From Sulfurovum sp. (GTDB taxonomy: Bacteria; Campylobacterota; Campylobacteria; Campylobacterales; Sulfurovaceae), in the NCBI GenBank assembly GCA_027081115.1, contig JALWLD010000079.1, positions 1 through 64,000 on the forward strand: 64,000 nucleotides of DNA, written 5' to 3'. The notes under the pieces are model-generated. The model did no database searches. It saw only the letters and a list, made by a program, of their open reading frames with translations, and had not been told where the DNA came from. Within the stretch, counting starts at the first letter, position 1. Every line of letters begins with the position of its first letter. Position numbers and translations under genes: made by a program. Of this stretch, positions 45,442 to 53,956 are shown piece by piece.

Positions 45442-46366
45442 TATGTTTGTCAATTTGTTTACAGGACATAGAGGCTTGGTTTTGGGGATTATTTTAGCAC
45501 TTTTGGTACTTTCTACTCTGGTTATCGTTGTTTTTTTCAAAAAAGACCAGGAGTTGATAGACCGTATCTACTCATGGTGGATCATTATTGGATTTTTTAT
45601 TTTTGGTGCTATGTTAGATACGACTATGGCTATGTTCTTCTTTGCTTTTTTAAGTTACTTGGCGCTCAAAGAGTACTTTACGCTCATCCCTACACGAAAA
45701 GCGGACAGAAGAGTGATCTTTTATGCCTATCTTTCTATTATCCCCCAGTTTTATTTTGCTGAGCAGCAGTGGTATGGGATGTTCATCATTTGGATACCGG
45801 TCTTTTTATTTCTGCTTCTTCCTTTCAGACAGGTACTGACTGGAGAAAATGAGGGATTTTTAGAAAATACGAGTCGTGTACAATGGGGTTTGATGATGTT
45901 TGTTTTTGGCTTAAGCCATTTAGCTTACATGACGACCTTACCTCCTGTTGAAGGTGCTTCTGTCGGAGGAAAAGAGTTGGTACTGTACCTGGTCTTGCTC
46001 ACAGAGCTCAATGATATACTGCAATACCTATGGGGGAAGAGTATAGGGAAAAGAAAGATCGTGCCAAAAGTAAGCCCCAATAAAACAGTAGAAGGATTTT
46101 TAGGGGCCTTTTTCACTGTCACGATCTTAGCGATTCTATTTTCATTTTTAACACCATTTACGTGGGTAGAAGCTCTGTTTGCCGGTATGCTCATCTCTAT
46201 TGCCGGCTTTATTGGAGATGTGGTTATCTCAATGGTTAAACGGGATATTGGTGTGAAGGATTCTGGCAATATGTTGCCGGGGCATGGTGGTATTTTAGAC
46301 AGAGTGGACAGTCTTACCTATACCACTCCACTCTTTTTCCATTATGTTTATTATCTCTATTATTAA
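45434..46366 (+). CDS. ynbB: Phosphatidate cytidylyltransferase-like protein (CdsA/YnbB-type)
   Basis: A 310-residue membrane protein with eight or so hydrophobic helices. The C-terminal CDP-diglyceride synthase signature is present: KVSPNKTVEGFLGAF, then SIAGFIGDVVISMVKRDIGVKDSGNMLPGHGGILDRVDS. It would make a CDP-lipid from a phosphatidic-acid-like substrate and CTP, the substrate for the preceding gene. It overlaps that gene by eight bases. Confidence 0.9.
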   Translation: MSDMFVNLFTGHRGLVLGIILALLVLSTLVIVVFFKKDQELIDRIYSWWIIIGFFIFGAMLDTTMAMFFFAFLSYLALKEYFTLIPTRKADRRVIFYAYLSIIPQFYFAEQQWYGMFIIWIPVFLFLLLPFRQVLTGENEGFLENTSRVQWGLMMFVFGLSHLAYMTTLPPVEGASVGGKELVLYLVLLTELNDILQYLWGKSIGKRKIVPKVSPNKTVEGFLGAFFTVTILAILFSFLTPFTWVEALFAGMLISIAGFIGDVVISMVKRDIGVKDSGNMLPGHGGILDRVDSLTYTTPLFFHYVYYLYY

Positions 46367-46375
46367 GGTGTTGAT

Positions 46376-46996
46376 ATGTTAAAAAAGATATTTTTTCTTC
46401 TGCTCATCAGACCTTTCTTACTTATTGTTGCGGGTGTATATGTCAAAGGGAAAGAGAATTTACCCAAAAATGGGCCTTGTATCATTGCTGCGAACCATAA
46501 CAGTCATATAGATACTATGGTGCTTATGTCTATCTTTCCTCTTGCTCAGATCAATAAAGTCAGACCGGTTGCTGCTGCGGACTATTTTTTAAGCAATAAA
46601 TACCTTGCCTGGTTTTCTCTCAACATGATAGGGATCATCCCTTTAAGTCGTAAACCAAAGAAGAGTGAAGGACACCCTTTTGCAAAGGTTGATGAGGCGT
46701 TACATAATAAGGATATTGTCATTCTCTTTCCTGAAGGTACACGTGGTGACTCCGAAGAGATACAGCCTTTCAAAACAGGGGTTGCACACTTGGCATCCTC
46801 TTTTAAAGATATCCCTGTTGTGCCCATCTATATGAATGGTGCAGGAAAATGTCTGCCAAAAGGAGAAGCTCTTTTTGTTCCGTTTACTATAGGGGTTAAT
46901 GTTGCAGAGCCTATCTATTTTAAAGATGATGATAAGAAAGCATTTACAGCAACACTCGAAGCAAGCATAAAAAAATTAGAAAGTGAGATTACATGA
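46376..46996 (+). CDS. 1-acylglycerol-3-phosphate acyltransferase-like (PlsC family)
   Basis: A 206-residue acyltransferase with an N-terminal membrane helix. The HX4D motif is NHNSHIDTMVL near residue 40, and FPEGTRGDSEEI lies near 118. It would add an acyl chain to lysophosphatidate or a similar acceptor. It sits between the YnbB- and YnbC-like genes, an addition compared with the E. coli operon, and overlaps the next gene by four bases. Confidence 0.9.
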   Translation: MLKKIFFLLLIRPFLLIVAGVYVKGKENLPKNGPCIIAANHNSHIDTMVLMSIFPLAQINKVRPVAAADYFLSNKYLAWFSLNMIGIIPLSRKPKKSEGHPFAKVDEALHNKDIVILFPEGTRGDSEEIQPFKTGVAHLASSFKDIPVVPIYMNGAGKCLPKGEALFVPFTIGVNVAEPIYFKDDDKKAFTATLEASIKKLESEIT

Positions 46997-48708
46997 AACG
47001 TTTAAGTGGTACATTTAGTACATTTGATAATGAGGCACTCTTTTATAGAGAGTGGGAACATGATGCGAAAGCCAATGGCAAAGTACTTATTTTACTACAC
47101 AGAGGGCATGAACACTCGGGACGATTGGAATCTATTGCGGCTAAAAAGGAGTTTGAAGGGTATAAGATCTACTCTTATGACAACAGAGGGCATGGAAAGA
47201 CAGAGGCTGAAGCGACTTTTGAATTTATGAATCTTGTACGTGACCTGAATGCTTTTGTTAATTTTGTATGTGAAAAAGAGTCGATTTCCCAGGAGAAAGT
47301 TTTTGTGATTGCCAACTCAGTGGCAGGTGTGGTTGCGAGTACATGGGTGCATGACTATGCCCCAAATATTAGAGGTCTTGCGCTAATTGCACCGGCATTC
47401 AAAATAAAGCTTTATGCCCCTTATGCTGCAGAAGTATTAAAGTTAGCAATTTATTTCAAACCTGAACTCAACATCAAATCTTATGTTAAATCAAAGTTCC
47501 TGACACATGATGTATCGGAGCAAAAAAAATATGACAATGACATATTGATCACTCCGAATATACCGGCTAGACAGCTTACAACGCTTTTAGATACGGCTTC
47601 AAGAGTGGTTGCAGATGCAGCAGTCATTGCAACACCTACATTGGTTTTATCTGCAACAAAAGATTATGTTGTTGATACCGGTATTCAGGGAGATTTTTTT
47701 GCAAATCTTGGTTCAGCAAATAAAAAATTTGTAAAGCTGGATGGCTTTTTCCATGGTGTTTTATATGAGACTGAGAATCAAAAAGCTATCGATGAGATTG
47801 CAAACTTCATGAAAAAATGTTTTTCACGAAAATCTAAACGTATTGATGAACAAGTGATCAGGTTTACACAAAATGAGCATGACAGAATTTCGTTTGGGAG
47901 TTTGGGTGTTGTGCAAAAAGTGAACTATGCGATACAAAGAAGCAGTATGAAGGCTTTTGGTAAAATGAGTGACGGTATGAAAATAGGCCTTCAGTACGGG
48001 TTTGACTCGGGAGTTACACTTGATTATGTTTATAAAAATGAGCCAAGTGGATCAAACTTTTTTGGGAAGATGGTTGATAAGAACTATCTCAAGAGCATTG
48101 GTTGGAGAGGAATACGAGAGAGAAAATCCAATATTATCCAAACTATACAGGATAAGATAAAGATACTGCATGACAGAGGAGAAAAAGTTCGTATATTGGA
48201 TATTGCAGGTGGTCCGGCACGATATCTCATTGAGATTGCAGACCAAAACAGGGATGTTGAGGTACATGTGCGTGACTATCAGGAGCAAAATGTACAAGAA
48301 GGTAAAACATTGGCCAAAGAGCGGGGACTTGACAATATCACATATACACAGAGTGATGCCTTTGATAAAAGTAACTATAATAAAGAAGAGTATGCACCCA
48401 ATATTGTTATTATCTCCGGTGTGTTTGAACTTTTTTCTGATAACAGTTTGATTCAAAATGCTATAGAAGGTGTGGCTTCCATTATGCAAAATGAGAGTTT
48501 CTTGGTCTATACCGGTCAGCCATGGCACCCACAGCTTGAACAGATTGCCAATGTCTTGGGAAATCACCAGGATGAGAAGTGGATCATGAGACGGCGTTCA
48601 CAGTATGAGTTGGACCATCTCTTTGATATTTCCGGTTTCAAAAAAGAGGGAATGCTGGTAGATGACTGGGGTATATTTACCGTCTCCTCTGCCACTTTTA
48701 CAGGTTAA
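46993..48708 (+). CDS. ynbC: Alpha/beta hydrolase fused to a methyltransferase (YnbC-type)
   Basis: A 571-residue two-domain protein. The N-terminal alpha/beta hydrolase (about 1-280) has LLHRGHEHSGRLES, YDNRGHGKTEA, the nucleophile elbow ANSVAGVVAS near residue 113, and a closing GFFHGVLYE His. The C-terminal class I methyltransferase (about 370-571) has RILDIAGGPARYLIEIAD as motif I. Fusion and length (E. coli YnbC ~585) match YnbC. Predicted to process and methylate the operon's lipid product; no substrate is known. Confidence 0.88.
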   Translation: MKRLSGTFSTFDNEALFYREWEHDAKANGKVLILLHRGHEHSGRLESIAAKKEFEGYKIYSYDNRGHGKTEAEATFEFMNLVRDLNAFVNFVCEKESISQEKVFVIANSVAGVVASTWVHDYAPNIRGLALIAPAFKIKLYAPYAAEVLKLAIYFKPELNIKSYVKSKFLTHDVSEQKKYDNDILITPNIPARQLTTLLDTASRVVADAAVIATPTLVLSATKDYVVDTGIQGDFFANLGSANKKFVKLDGFFHGVLYETENQKAIDEIANFMKKCFSRKSKRIDEQVIRFTQNEHDRISFGSLGVVQKVNYAIQRSSMKAFGKMSDGMKIGLQYGFDSGVTLDYVYKNEPSGSNFFGKMVDKNYLKSIGWRGIRERKSNIIQTIQDKIKILHDRGEKVRILDIAGGPARYLIEIADQNRDVEVHVRDYQEQNVQEGKTLAKERGLDNITYTQSDAFDKSNYNKEEYAPNIVIISGVFELFSDNSLIQNAIEGVASIMQNESFLVYTGQPWHPQLEQIANVLGNHQDEKWIMRRRSQYELDHLFDISGFKKEGMLVDDWGIFTVSSATFTG

Positions 48709-48709
48709 A

Positions 48710-50041
48710 ATGTATACCTTTGACCCTGCACTTCAATCTATCACTGCAAAAAAAGAGAGAGTAGTCTGGCTCATTTTTATGGGTATTGTGTTTTTTTTAC
48801 TTTACGGTGCAGCAAATCAGGTAGCAGGTGTGACATCTCCACATCCCTCTTTTTATATGGAGTGGGAGAAGAAGATACCGTTTATTGAGGCATTTATTAT
48901 TCCTTATATGTCTTCAGATCTTATGTTTGTTGTGGCTTTTTTGCTTCCCTATACACGTTTGGAATTGAGGGTTTTGGTTGCACGAGTACTTTTTATTGTG
49001 TTTTTTTCCTCTCTTATATTTGTTTTGTTTCCTCTTCAGTTTGCTTTTGAAAAACCGGAAATAGAGAGTTTTCATCTTTTATTTGGACTGCTAGAAGCAG
49101 ACCTTCCTTTTAATCAGTTACCCTCTTTACATATTAGCTTTGCTGTTGTCTTGTGGGTCAGTATGAAGAAGTATCTTCACCATACTTTTCTCAAGGCTTT
49201 GACACTCTTTTGGTTTTTTCTTATTGCTCTCTCCACCCTCTTTGTCTATCAACATCATTTTATTGATATCCCTACAGGATTGCTTATGGGTATTATTGCA
49301 GTCAATGTTATTAAAGTGGATGAAGATCACTTTTTTGTATCGCAGTTTATGACACCAAGAAGCCTGAAAATGGGTCTCTATTTTTTGTTGGGTGCAGTTG
49401 TGTTTATGGTACTTGCATTAAAAAGTTCTGGGTTTTTAGCTGCTTTTTTTTTGTGGATCTTTTTATCTCTTTTTAGTGTAAGTCTTGTTTATGCTTTTGG
49501 TTTAAATACCTTGTTGGCGGGGAAAGATGTCAAGGCCTCTTTTTGGCAATGGATGCTATTTTCTCCTTATTTTCTGGGTTCTTACCTCTCCTGGTACTAC
49601 TATAAAAGAAAACTTTCACTTATGGCACATGTGAAAGAGAATATCTATCTGGGCAGATACCCAAGTCAGGATGAATATGAGATCTTAAAAGCAGAAGGTA
49701 TTAAACGGTGTATCAATCTTGCAACAGAACAACAGTGTCATACTTCTAAAATGGTGCAAACAAGATTTAGTTTTTTAGACCAAACCATCCAGTCTCCAGA
49801 AGCACTACATTGTGCCGTACTACAAATAGAAAAAGATAAAGAAGAGGGTGTCTATGTACATTGTGCTTTAGGTTTGTCAAGAAGTGTCCTGTTGATTTGG
49901 GCATGGATGCTCTATAAACAGTACAGTCTAGAAGAGATTGAAGTATGTATAGAAGAGGTAAGACCAGCCTATGTCAAGTCTCCCTATATGGGGATTACTT
50001 TGGACATATATAAAGAGTATTTGGAGGAGTTATCAGAGTAA
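48710..50041 (+). CDS. ynbD: PAP2-like membrane phosphatase with C-terminal tyrosine/dual-specificity phosphatase (YnbD-type)
   Basis: The ORF track starts at 48662 inside ynbC, but the ATG at 48710, one base after the ynbC stop, is preferred. The ~443-residue protein has multiple helices with PAP2-like elements (LPSLHISFAVVLWVSM and YQHHFIDIPTGLLMG), then a cytoplasmic domain with the CX5R phosphatase loop VHCALGLSRSVLLIWAW near residue 395. E. coli YnbD has the same two-part plan. It may dephosphorylate the phospholipid-phosphate product. Confidence 0.88.
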   Translation: MYTFDPALQSITAKKERVVWLIFMGIVFFLLYGAANQVAGVTSPHPSFYMEWEKKIPFIEAFIIPYMSSDLMFVVAFLLPYTRLELRVLVARVLFIVFFSSLIFVLFPLQFAFEKPEIESFHLLFGLLEADLPFNQLPSLHISFAVVLWVSMKKYLHHTFLKALTLFWFFLIALSTLFVYQHHFIDIPTGLLMGIIAVNVIKVDEDHFFVSQFMTPRSLKMGLYFLLGAVVFMVLALKSSGFLAAFFLWIFLSLFSVSLVYAFGLNTLLAGKDVKASFWQWMLFSPYFLGSYLSWYYYKRKLSLMAHVKENIYLGRYPSQDEYEILKAEGIKRCINLATEQQCHTSKMVQTRFSFLDQTIQSPEALHCAVLQIEKDKEEGVYVHCALGLSRSVLLIWAWMLYKQYSLEEIEVCIEEVRPAYVKSPYMGITLDIYKEYLEELSE

Positions 50042-50111
50042 TATGTGTCGATAGTATTATTTTATCTGTTTTTAAAATAATACTATTGAATTATATGTTG
50101 ACATTTTTTGT

Positions 50112-50972
50112 CTATTTTTTAAACACGTTCCCCAACATACCTTTAACAGCTGCCTGCAAATCAGCAGGATAGATGACGAATTTAGAGTTTTGACTTTTTG
50201 AGATTTGCTCAAGTGATGTGATGTATCTGTCTCCAAGGAGGAACATCGCAGGTAACTCTTTGTCCTGAATGTTATCGGAGATGAGTCTGATGGCTTCTGC
50301 AGAGGCGTTTGCAAGAGCAACTTGTGCTTGAGCTTCTCTTTTGGCAGCTTCGAGTTTTCCGTCTGCTTCCAGAATGGCTGCATTTTTGTTACCCTCTGCG
50401 GTGGTTTCGATGGCACGTCTTTCTCTCTCTGCTGCGGCTTGTCTTTCCATAGAGTCTTGCATAGATGCAGAAGGGGAGATATCTTGAATCTCTACAGACT
50501 TGACGGTAACACCCCAGTCAGCTACATCATCAATGATGGCATCTTTGAGTTTTGTTTTAATGTGTTCACGATTTGAAAGAGCTTCATCGAGTGACATCTC
50601 TCCCAAAATGGAACGCAGCGTGGTCATTACAAGTTGCTGGATGGCCAAATGGAAATCTTCAACACCATAGATGGCATCTTGTGGTTTGGTTACACGTAAA
50701 AAAGTAACAGCATTGGTCAAAATGACAGCATTGTCTCTGGTAATTACCTCTTGTTGAGGAATATCCAGAATGATATCTCTTGTGGAGATTTTCTCTCTTA
50801 CTGCATCAAGGTAAGGGATGATAATGTTAAGCCCGGGTTTGAGTGTTCGGCTGAATTTCCCCAGTCTCTCAACGACCCACTCCTCTCCTTGCGGTACAAT
50901 ATTAATACCCTTATAGATAGTTATAATGACGCCGGCAGCCAGTAGTAGCATGATGAGAAGTGTTTCTTGCAT
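50112..50972 (-). CDS. SPFH/band 7 family protein (stomatin/QmcA-like)
   Basis: A 286-residue protein with one N-terminal membrane helix (LLIMLLLAAGVIITIYKG) and an SPFH domain (VPQGEEWVVERLGKFSRTLKPG, then DILDIPQQEVITRDNA). A coiled-coil region rich in Ala/Glu (ERQAAAERERRAIETTAEG) and a C-terminal oligomerisation part follow. It forms membrane microdomain assemblies. The NfeD gene directly ahead on the same strand is the standard partner. Confidence 0.92.
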   Translation of the reverse strand: MQETLLIMLLLAAGVIITIYKGINIVPQGEEWVVERLGKFSRTLKPGLNIIIPYLDAVREKISTRDIILDIPQQEVITRDNAVILTNAVTFLRVTKPQDAIYGVEDFHLAIQQLVMTTLRSILGEMSLDEALSNREHIKTKLKDAIIDDVADWGVTVKSVEIQDISPSASMQDSMERQAAAERERRAIETTAEGNKNAAILEADGKLEAAKREAQAQVALANASAEAIRLISDNIQDKELPAMFLLGDRYITSLEQISKSQNSKFVIYPADLQAAVKGMLGNVFKK

Positions 50973-50975
50973 ATT

Positions 50976-51455
50976 TTATCCTTTACTTGTATTTGATGTC
51001 GGAACGGGTGTTACTTTCAAGTATTGTCCATTCACCTCTTCGATGGTTACTCTATCACCTATATTCAATGTTTGATCTGCAGAAGCGTGCCAAATAGTAT
51101 TGCCCAGTACAGGATTGTCAAATTTGACTCTTCCTTTTGTTTGTGTATTTATGGCTTGGGTAACTGTACCCAGTGTATCAAAGCCATGGTTGGATTGCCC
51201 GGAACTTGATACTGTAGGCTGATCTTTAAAATATTTGAACGATACTGCAATAATGGTGATGGAACAAAGGATCCATAGTGTTACTTGTGCCAGAAAATTG
51301 AGGCCAAAGATAAGGTCCAGTAAACCCACGAGAACTGCGGCAATACCAAAACCTAAAACAATGAATGTACCCGTAGCCATTTCTAAGATAATGAAGAGTA
51401 TGCCAAGAACTACCCAGTGCCACCATGTGATGTATTGTGTGAAAAATTCAACCAC
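50976..51455 (-). CDS. NfeD-family membrane protein
   Basis: A 159-residue protein with three or four N-terminal hydrophobic helices (WWHWVVLGILFIILEMATG, FIVLGFGIAAVLVGLLDLI) and a C-terminal OB fold (GTVTQAINTQTKGRVKFDN, IGDRVTIEEVNGQYLKV). NfeD proteins pair with SPFH proteins in membrane organisation. It lies three bases ahead of the SPFH gene. Confidence 0.9.
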   Translation of the reverse strand: MVEFFTQYITWWHWVVLGILFIILEMATGTFIVLGFGIAAVLVGLLDLIFGLNFLAQVTLWILCSITIIAVSFKYFKDQPTVSSSGQSNHGFDTLGTVTQAINTQTKGRVKFDNPVLGNTIWHASADQTLNIGDRVTIEEVNGQYLKVTPVPTSNTSKG

Positions 51456-51513
51456 AAAAACTCCTTATCTGTATATTAAAATTAATTATAGCATAAAATA
51501 AATAGTATAAAAA

Positions 51514-51544
51514 ACAATAATTATTAAATAAGAATAATTATTGT
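51514..51544 (+). promoter_or_regulatory. Fur/PerR-like palindrome ahead of desulforubrerythrin
   Basis: A perfect inverted repeat: ACAATAATTATT, seven bases, AATAATTATTGT. Size, AT-richness and the ATAATTAT core resemble Fur-family operators. It lies upstream of a TATAAT at 51571. Peroxide-responsive PerR control of a peroxide-scavenging enzyme would fit. Regulator identity is inferred. Confidence 0.6.
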
Positions 51545-51570
51545 TTAATAATTAAATAGCTATAATTACT

Positions 51571-51576
51571 AAAGGA
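51571..51576 (+). promoter_or_regulatory. -10 box for desulforubrerythrin
   Basis: TATAAT 37 bases before the ATG at 51608, with AAGAAAGGA as ribosome-binding site. It lies 26 bases after the palindrome, so a bound repressor would cover the promoter. Confidence 0.5.
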
Positions 51577-51607
51577 TAAAAATTATCTTTTAAGAAAGGA
51601 TTAAAGA

Positions 51608-52267
51608 ATGAGACAATACGAAACGTATAAATGTAACAAATGCGGTAGTGAGATAGAGGTACAAGAAGTGGGAAGAGGAACACTTATATGTTGTGGAACA
51701 GAGATGGAGTGTATGACTGGGAATTTAACAGCAGTAAATCTTATGAAAGCATTTGCAGGTGAGTCACAGGCACGCAATAAGTATGAATTTTTTGCAGATG
51801 TGGCATACGCTGAAGGCTTACATAGAATTGCACGACATTTCCAAGAGGCTGCAGATAATGAGAAATACCATGCGATGGCAGAATTTAAAGCTTACAATAA
51901 ATTAGTAAATGACATAGAGTTAGATACTACCAGGAAGAACCTTGTCTATGCAGCGGATGGTGAACGCTATGAGCATGAAGAGATGTATCCTAACTTTGTA
52001 GCCATAGCAAAAGAAGAGGGCCTGAGTGATATCGCTAGACTGTTTAGAGCTATCGGTAAAGTGGAAGTAGAACATGAGAGAGAGTACTTAGCACTTAAAT
52101 CAGCACTTGAAGCAGAAGGTTTCTTCGATAGTGAAAATAACGAAGAGTATATTTGTGAAGTGTGTGGACATGTACATAGAGGTAAAAAAGCACCTAAAGC
52201 CTGTCCATTATGTAAGGCAGGTCAAGAGTACTTTAAAAAGGCATCTGAAGATATCACTGTAGGATAA
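51608..52267 (+). CDS. Desulforubrerythrin (peroxide reductase)
   Basis: A 219-residue three-domain protein. An N-terminal desulforedoxin-like iron site has CNKCG plus CCGTEMEC. A ferritin-like diiron domain (AFAGESQARNKYEFFADVA, ARHFQEAADNEKYHAMAE, VEVEHEREY) covers residues ~40-170. The C-terminal rubredoxin centre is CEVCGHVHRGKKAPKACPLC. This order is that of desulforubrerythrin described in C. jejuni. It reduces H2O2 in the cytoplasm using NADH-linked electrons. A Fur/PerR-like operator lies upstream. Confidence 0.92.
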   Translation: MRQYETYKCNKCGSEIEVQEVGRGTLICCGTEMECMTGNLTAVNLMKAFAGESQARNKYEFFADVAYAEGLHRIARHFQEAADNEKYHAMAEFKAYNKLVNDIELDTTRKNLVYAADGERYEHEEMYPNFVAIAKEEGLSDIARLFRAIGKVEVEHEREYLALKSALEAEGFFDSENNEEYICEVCGHVHRGKKAPKACPLCKAGQEYFKKASEDITVG

Positions 52268-52326
52268 ATTATGTATTTGTGAGGTGGATCAACTTTAGAA
52301 AAACTTTTACTTCAACGAAAGATGTG

Positions 52327-52341
52327 ACTCCATAAAGGAGT
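52327..52341 (+). terminator. Weak terminator-like hairpin after desulforubrerythrin
   Basis: ACTCC, five-base loop, GGAGT, followed by TTAAATTTT. The stem is short and the T-run interrupted, so it is only a candidate. The same AGGAG string could instead be read as a distant ribosome-binding site. Confidence 0.35.
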
Positions 52342-52369
52342 TTAAATTTTAAATAAAAAGAGGACTAAT

Positions 52370-52960
52370 ATGAAAAATATATTTATTGCACTATGTGTAA
52401 GCAGCACTTTTTCACTTGCTGATACAGAGTGTATAGCAGTGGATAAAAAAACAGTAGAAGTAAGCTGGAAAGCTTATAAAACACCGGCCAAACTAGGAGT
52501 TGGCGGTATCTTTGATGATGTTGTTTACCGTGCAGAAACCAAAGAAGCAAGAGGTGTCAGTACATTACTTCTTGATGCTTCTGTAACGATAGATACTCAA
52601 AAAGTAAATTCTAAAAATGAAGGACGTGATTTAAAGCTGGTAAATAATTTTTTTAAAATGATGCGTGATGAAAAAATCACCGCCAAAGTCATAAGTGTTA
52701 AAGAAGTTAATGAAAAAGAAGGAACGATGATCCTTGATATATCTATGAACGGTATCATTAAACATATTCCAATGAATTATACTTATAAAAAAGGTTTAGT
52801 AAAGGCAGTTGGGTATATTGATATTTTTGATTTTCAAGCGTCAAAAGCATTGAGTAGTATTAACAAAGCGTGTTTCGATTTACATGCCGGTAAAACGTGG
52901 AATGATGTTACTATCGGCTTTGAACTTAATGTGAACAAGATAGCGTGTCAATCTAAATAA
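52370..52960 (+). CDS. YceI-family periplasmic protein
   Basis: A 196-residue protein with a Sec signal (FIALCVSSTFSLA). The lipocalin-like YceI pattern is seen in KTVEVSWKAYKTPAKLGVGG near the N terminus and later in EGTMILDISMNGIIKHIPMNY. YceI proteins bind isoprenoid or lipid-like ligands in the periplasm. It has AGAGG before the ATG and is 23 bases ahead of the rhodanese gene. Confidence 0.82.
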   Translation: MKNIFIALCVSSTFSLADTECIAVDKKTVEVSWKAYKTPAKLGVGGIFDDVVYRAETKEARGVSTLLLDASVTIDTQKVNSKNEGRDLKLVNNFFKMMRDEKITAKVISVKEVNEKEGTMILDISMNGIIKHIPMNYTYKKGLVKAVGYIDIFDFQASKALSSINKACFDLHAGKTWNDVTIGFELNVNKIACQSK

Positions 52961-52983
52961 AAAATAAACAAAAAGGATAAAAA

Positions 52984-53853
52984 ATGAAAATATTATGGAT
53001 ATTGTTAGTTGCTTCGATTTCACTGTTTGCAATGGAACCGCTTGTGAGTGTCAATTGGCTGAAGGAGCATCAAAATGACAAAGATCTTGTTATCATCGAT
53101 GTTTCTGATGCCAAATTATTTAAACAGGAACACATACCTGGTAGTCAGAACTCCCCCATCTCAAAATGGAGAAAAAAATATGAGAACTACCTGCTTGTCA
53201 AAGATACAGATGTTATTCAAAAAGAGTTTATCTCTCTAGGTATTAAAGCCGATAGTAAAGTCGTTGTTTATTCTCATCATGATAATGCCAAAGACATACT
53301 CAAAGCATCTTATATTATATGGGCGATGGAGTATTACGGATTTGCCAATACGGCTATGCTTGATGGTGGGCTAATCACATGGAAAGAATACAAAGGACCC
53401 CTCAGTACAAAAGTCATTACACCGGTAAAAGGTAGCTTCAAAGTAGCTAAAAATGACGCACTTATAGCAGATTTGGCATTGGTGAAAAGGCAGATTGGAA
53501 AATCCAATATGGTGGATGCAAGACCATCAATATATTATTTTGGTGCCCAAAAGCAGACGGTACTGACAAAAGCCGGACATATACCAAAAGCTAAAAGCTA
53601 TTTTTGGAAATACAGTTTTGAGGGTAACTATCTTAAAAACAGAGATGTTTTAAAAGAAATGCTCATTGATGGAATGGGATTTGATCCCCAGAAACCAATG
53701 ATTACTTACTGTACAGGGGGTTTAGAAACGTCTATGAACTTTTTTGTACTGCATCGTATTTTAGGTTTTAGCAATATCCGACTTTATGACGCCTCCATGA
53801 AAGAGTGGGTAAACACAGATAACACACCTATGTTCACATATACCTGGGAGTAA
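52984..53853 (+). CDS. Periplasmic two-domain rhodanese (thiosulfate/3-mercaptopyruvate sulfurtransferase)
   Basis: A 289-residue protein with a short signal (ILWILLVASISLFAME). The N-terminal rhodanese-like domain (about 20-140, VIIDVSDAKLFKQEHIPGSQ) lacks the active-site Cys, and the C-terminal one (about 150-285, MVDARPSIYYFG... HIPKAKSYFW) carries Cys in TYCTGGLETS. This inactive-plus-active arrangement is usual. It transfers sulfane sulfur; the true donor is unknown. It fits a sulfur-metabolising lifestyle. Confidence 0.87.
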   Translation: MKILWILLVASISLFAMEPLVSVNWLKEHQNDKDLVIIDVSDAKLFKQEHIPGSQNSPISKWRKKYENYLLVKDTDVIQKEFISLGIKADSKVVVYSHHDNAKDILKASYIIWAMEYYGFANTAMLDGGLITWKEYKGPLSTKVITPVKGSFKVAKNDALIADLALVKRQIGKSNMVDARPSIYYFGAQKQTVLTKAGHIPKAKSYFWKYSFEGNYLKNRDVLKEMLIDGMGFDPQKPMITYCTGGLETSMNFFVLHRILGFSNIRLYDASMKEWVNTDNTPMFTYTWE

Positions 53854-53893
53854 TATCTACGAGTGAAATCTCGTAAAACTATGGTTCAATAGT

Positions 53894-53924
53894 GATGTCA
53901 TATTATTGGTAGTAAATTGACATC
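53894..53924 (+). promoter_or_regulatory. Inverted repeat ahead of the peroxidase cluster
   Basis: GATGTCA, 17 bases, TGACATC, located about 33 bases before the cytochrome c peroxidase ATG. A TATATTATATAAGGAG region follows. Perfect seven-base arms suggest an operator. A smaller hairpin, TACGAG/CTCGTA, lies at 53858-53875 just after the rhodanese stop. Confidence 0.4.
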
Positions 53925-53956
53925 TTAATAAAAAGTATATTATATAAGGAGAAAGA

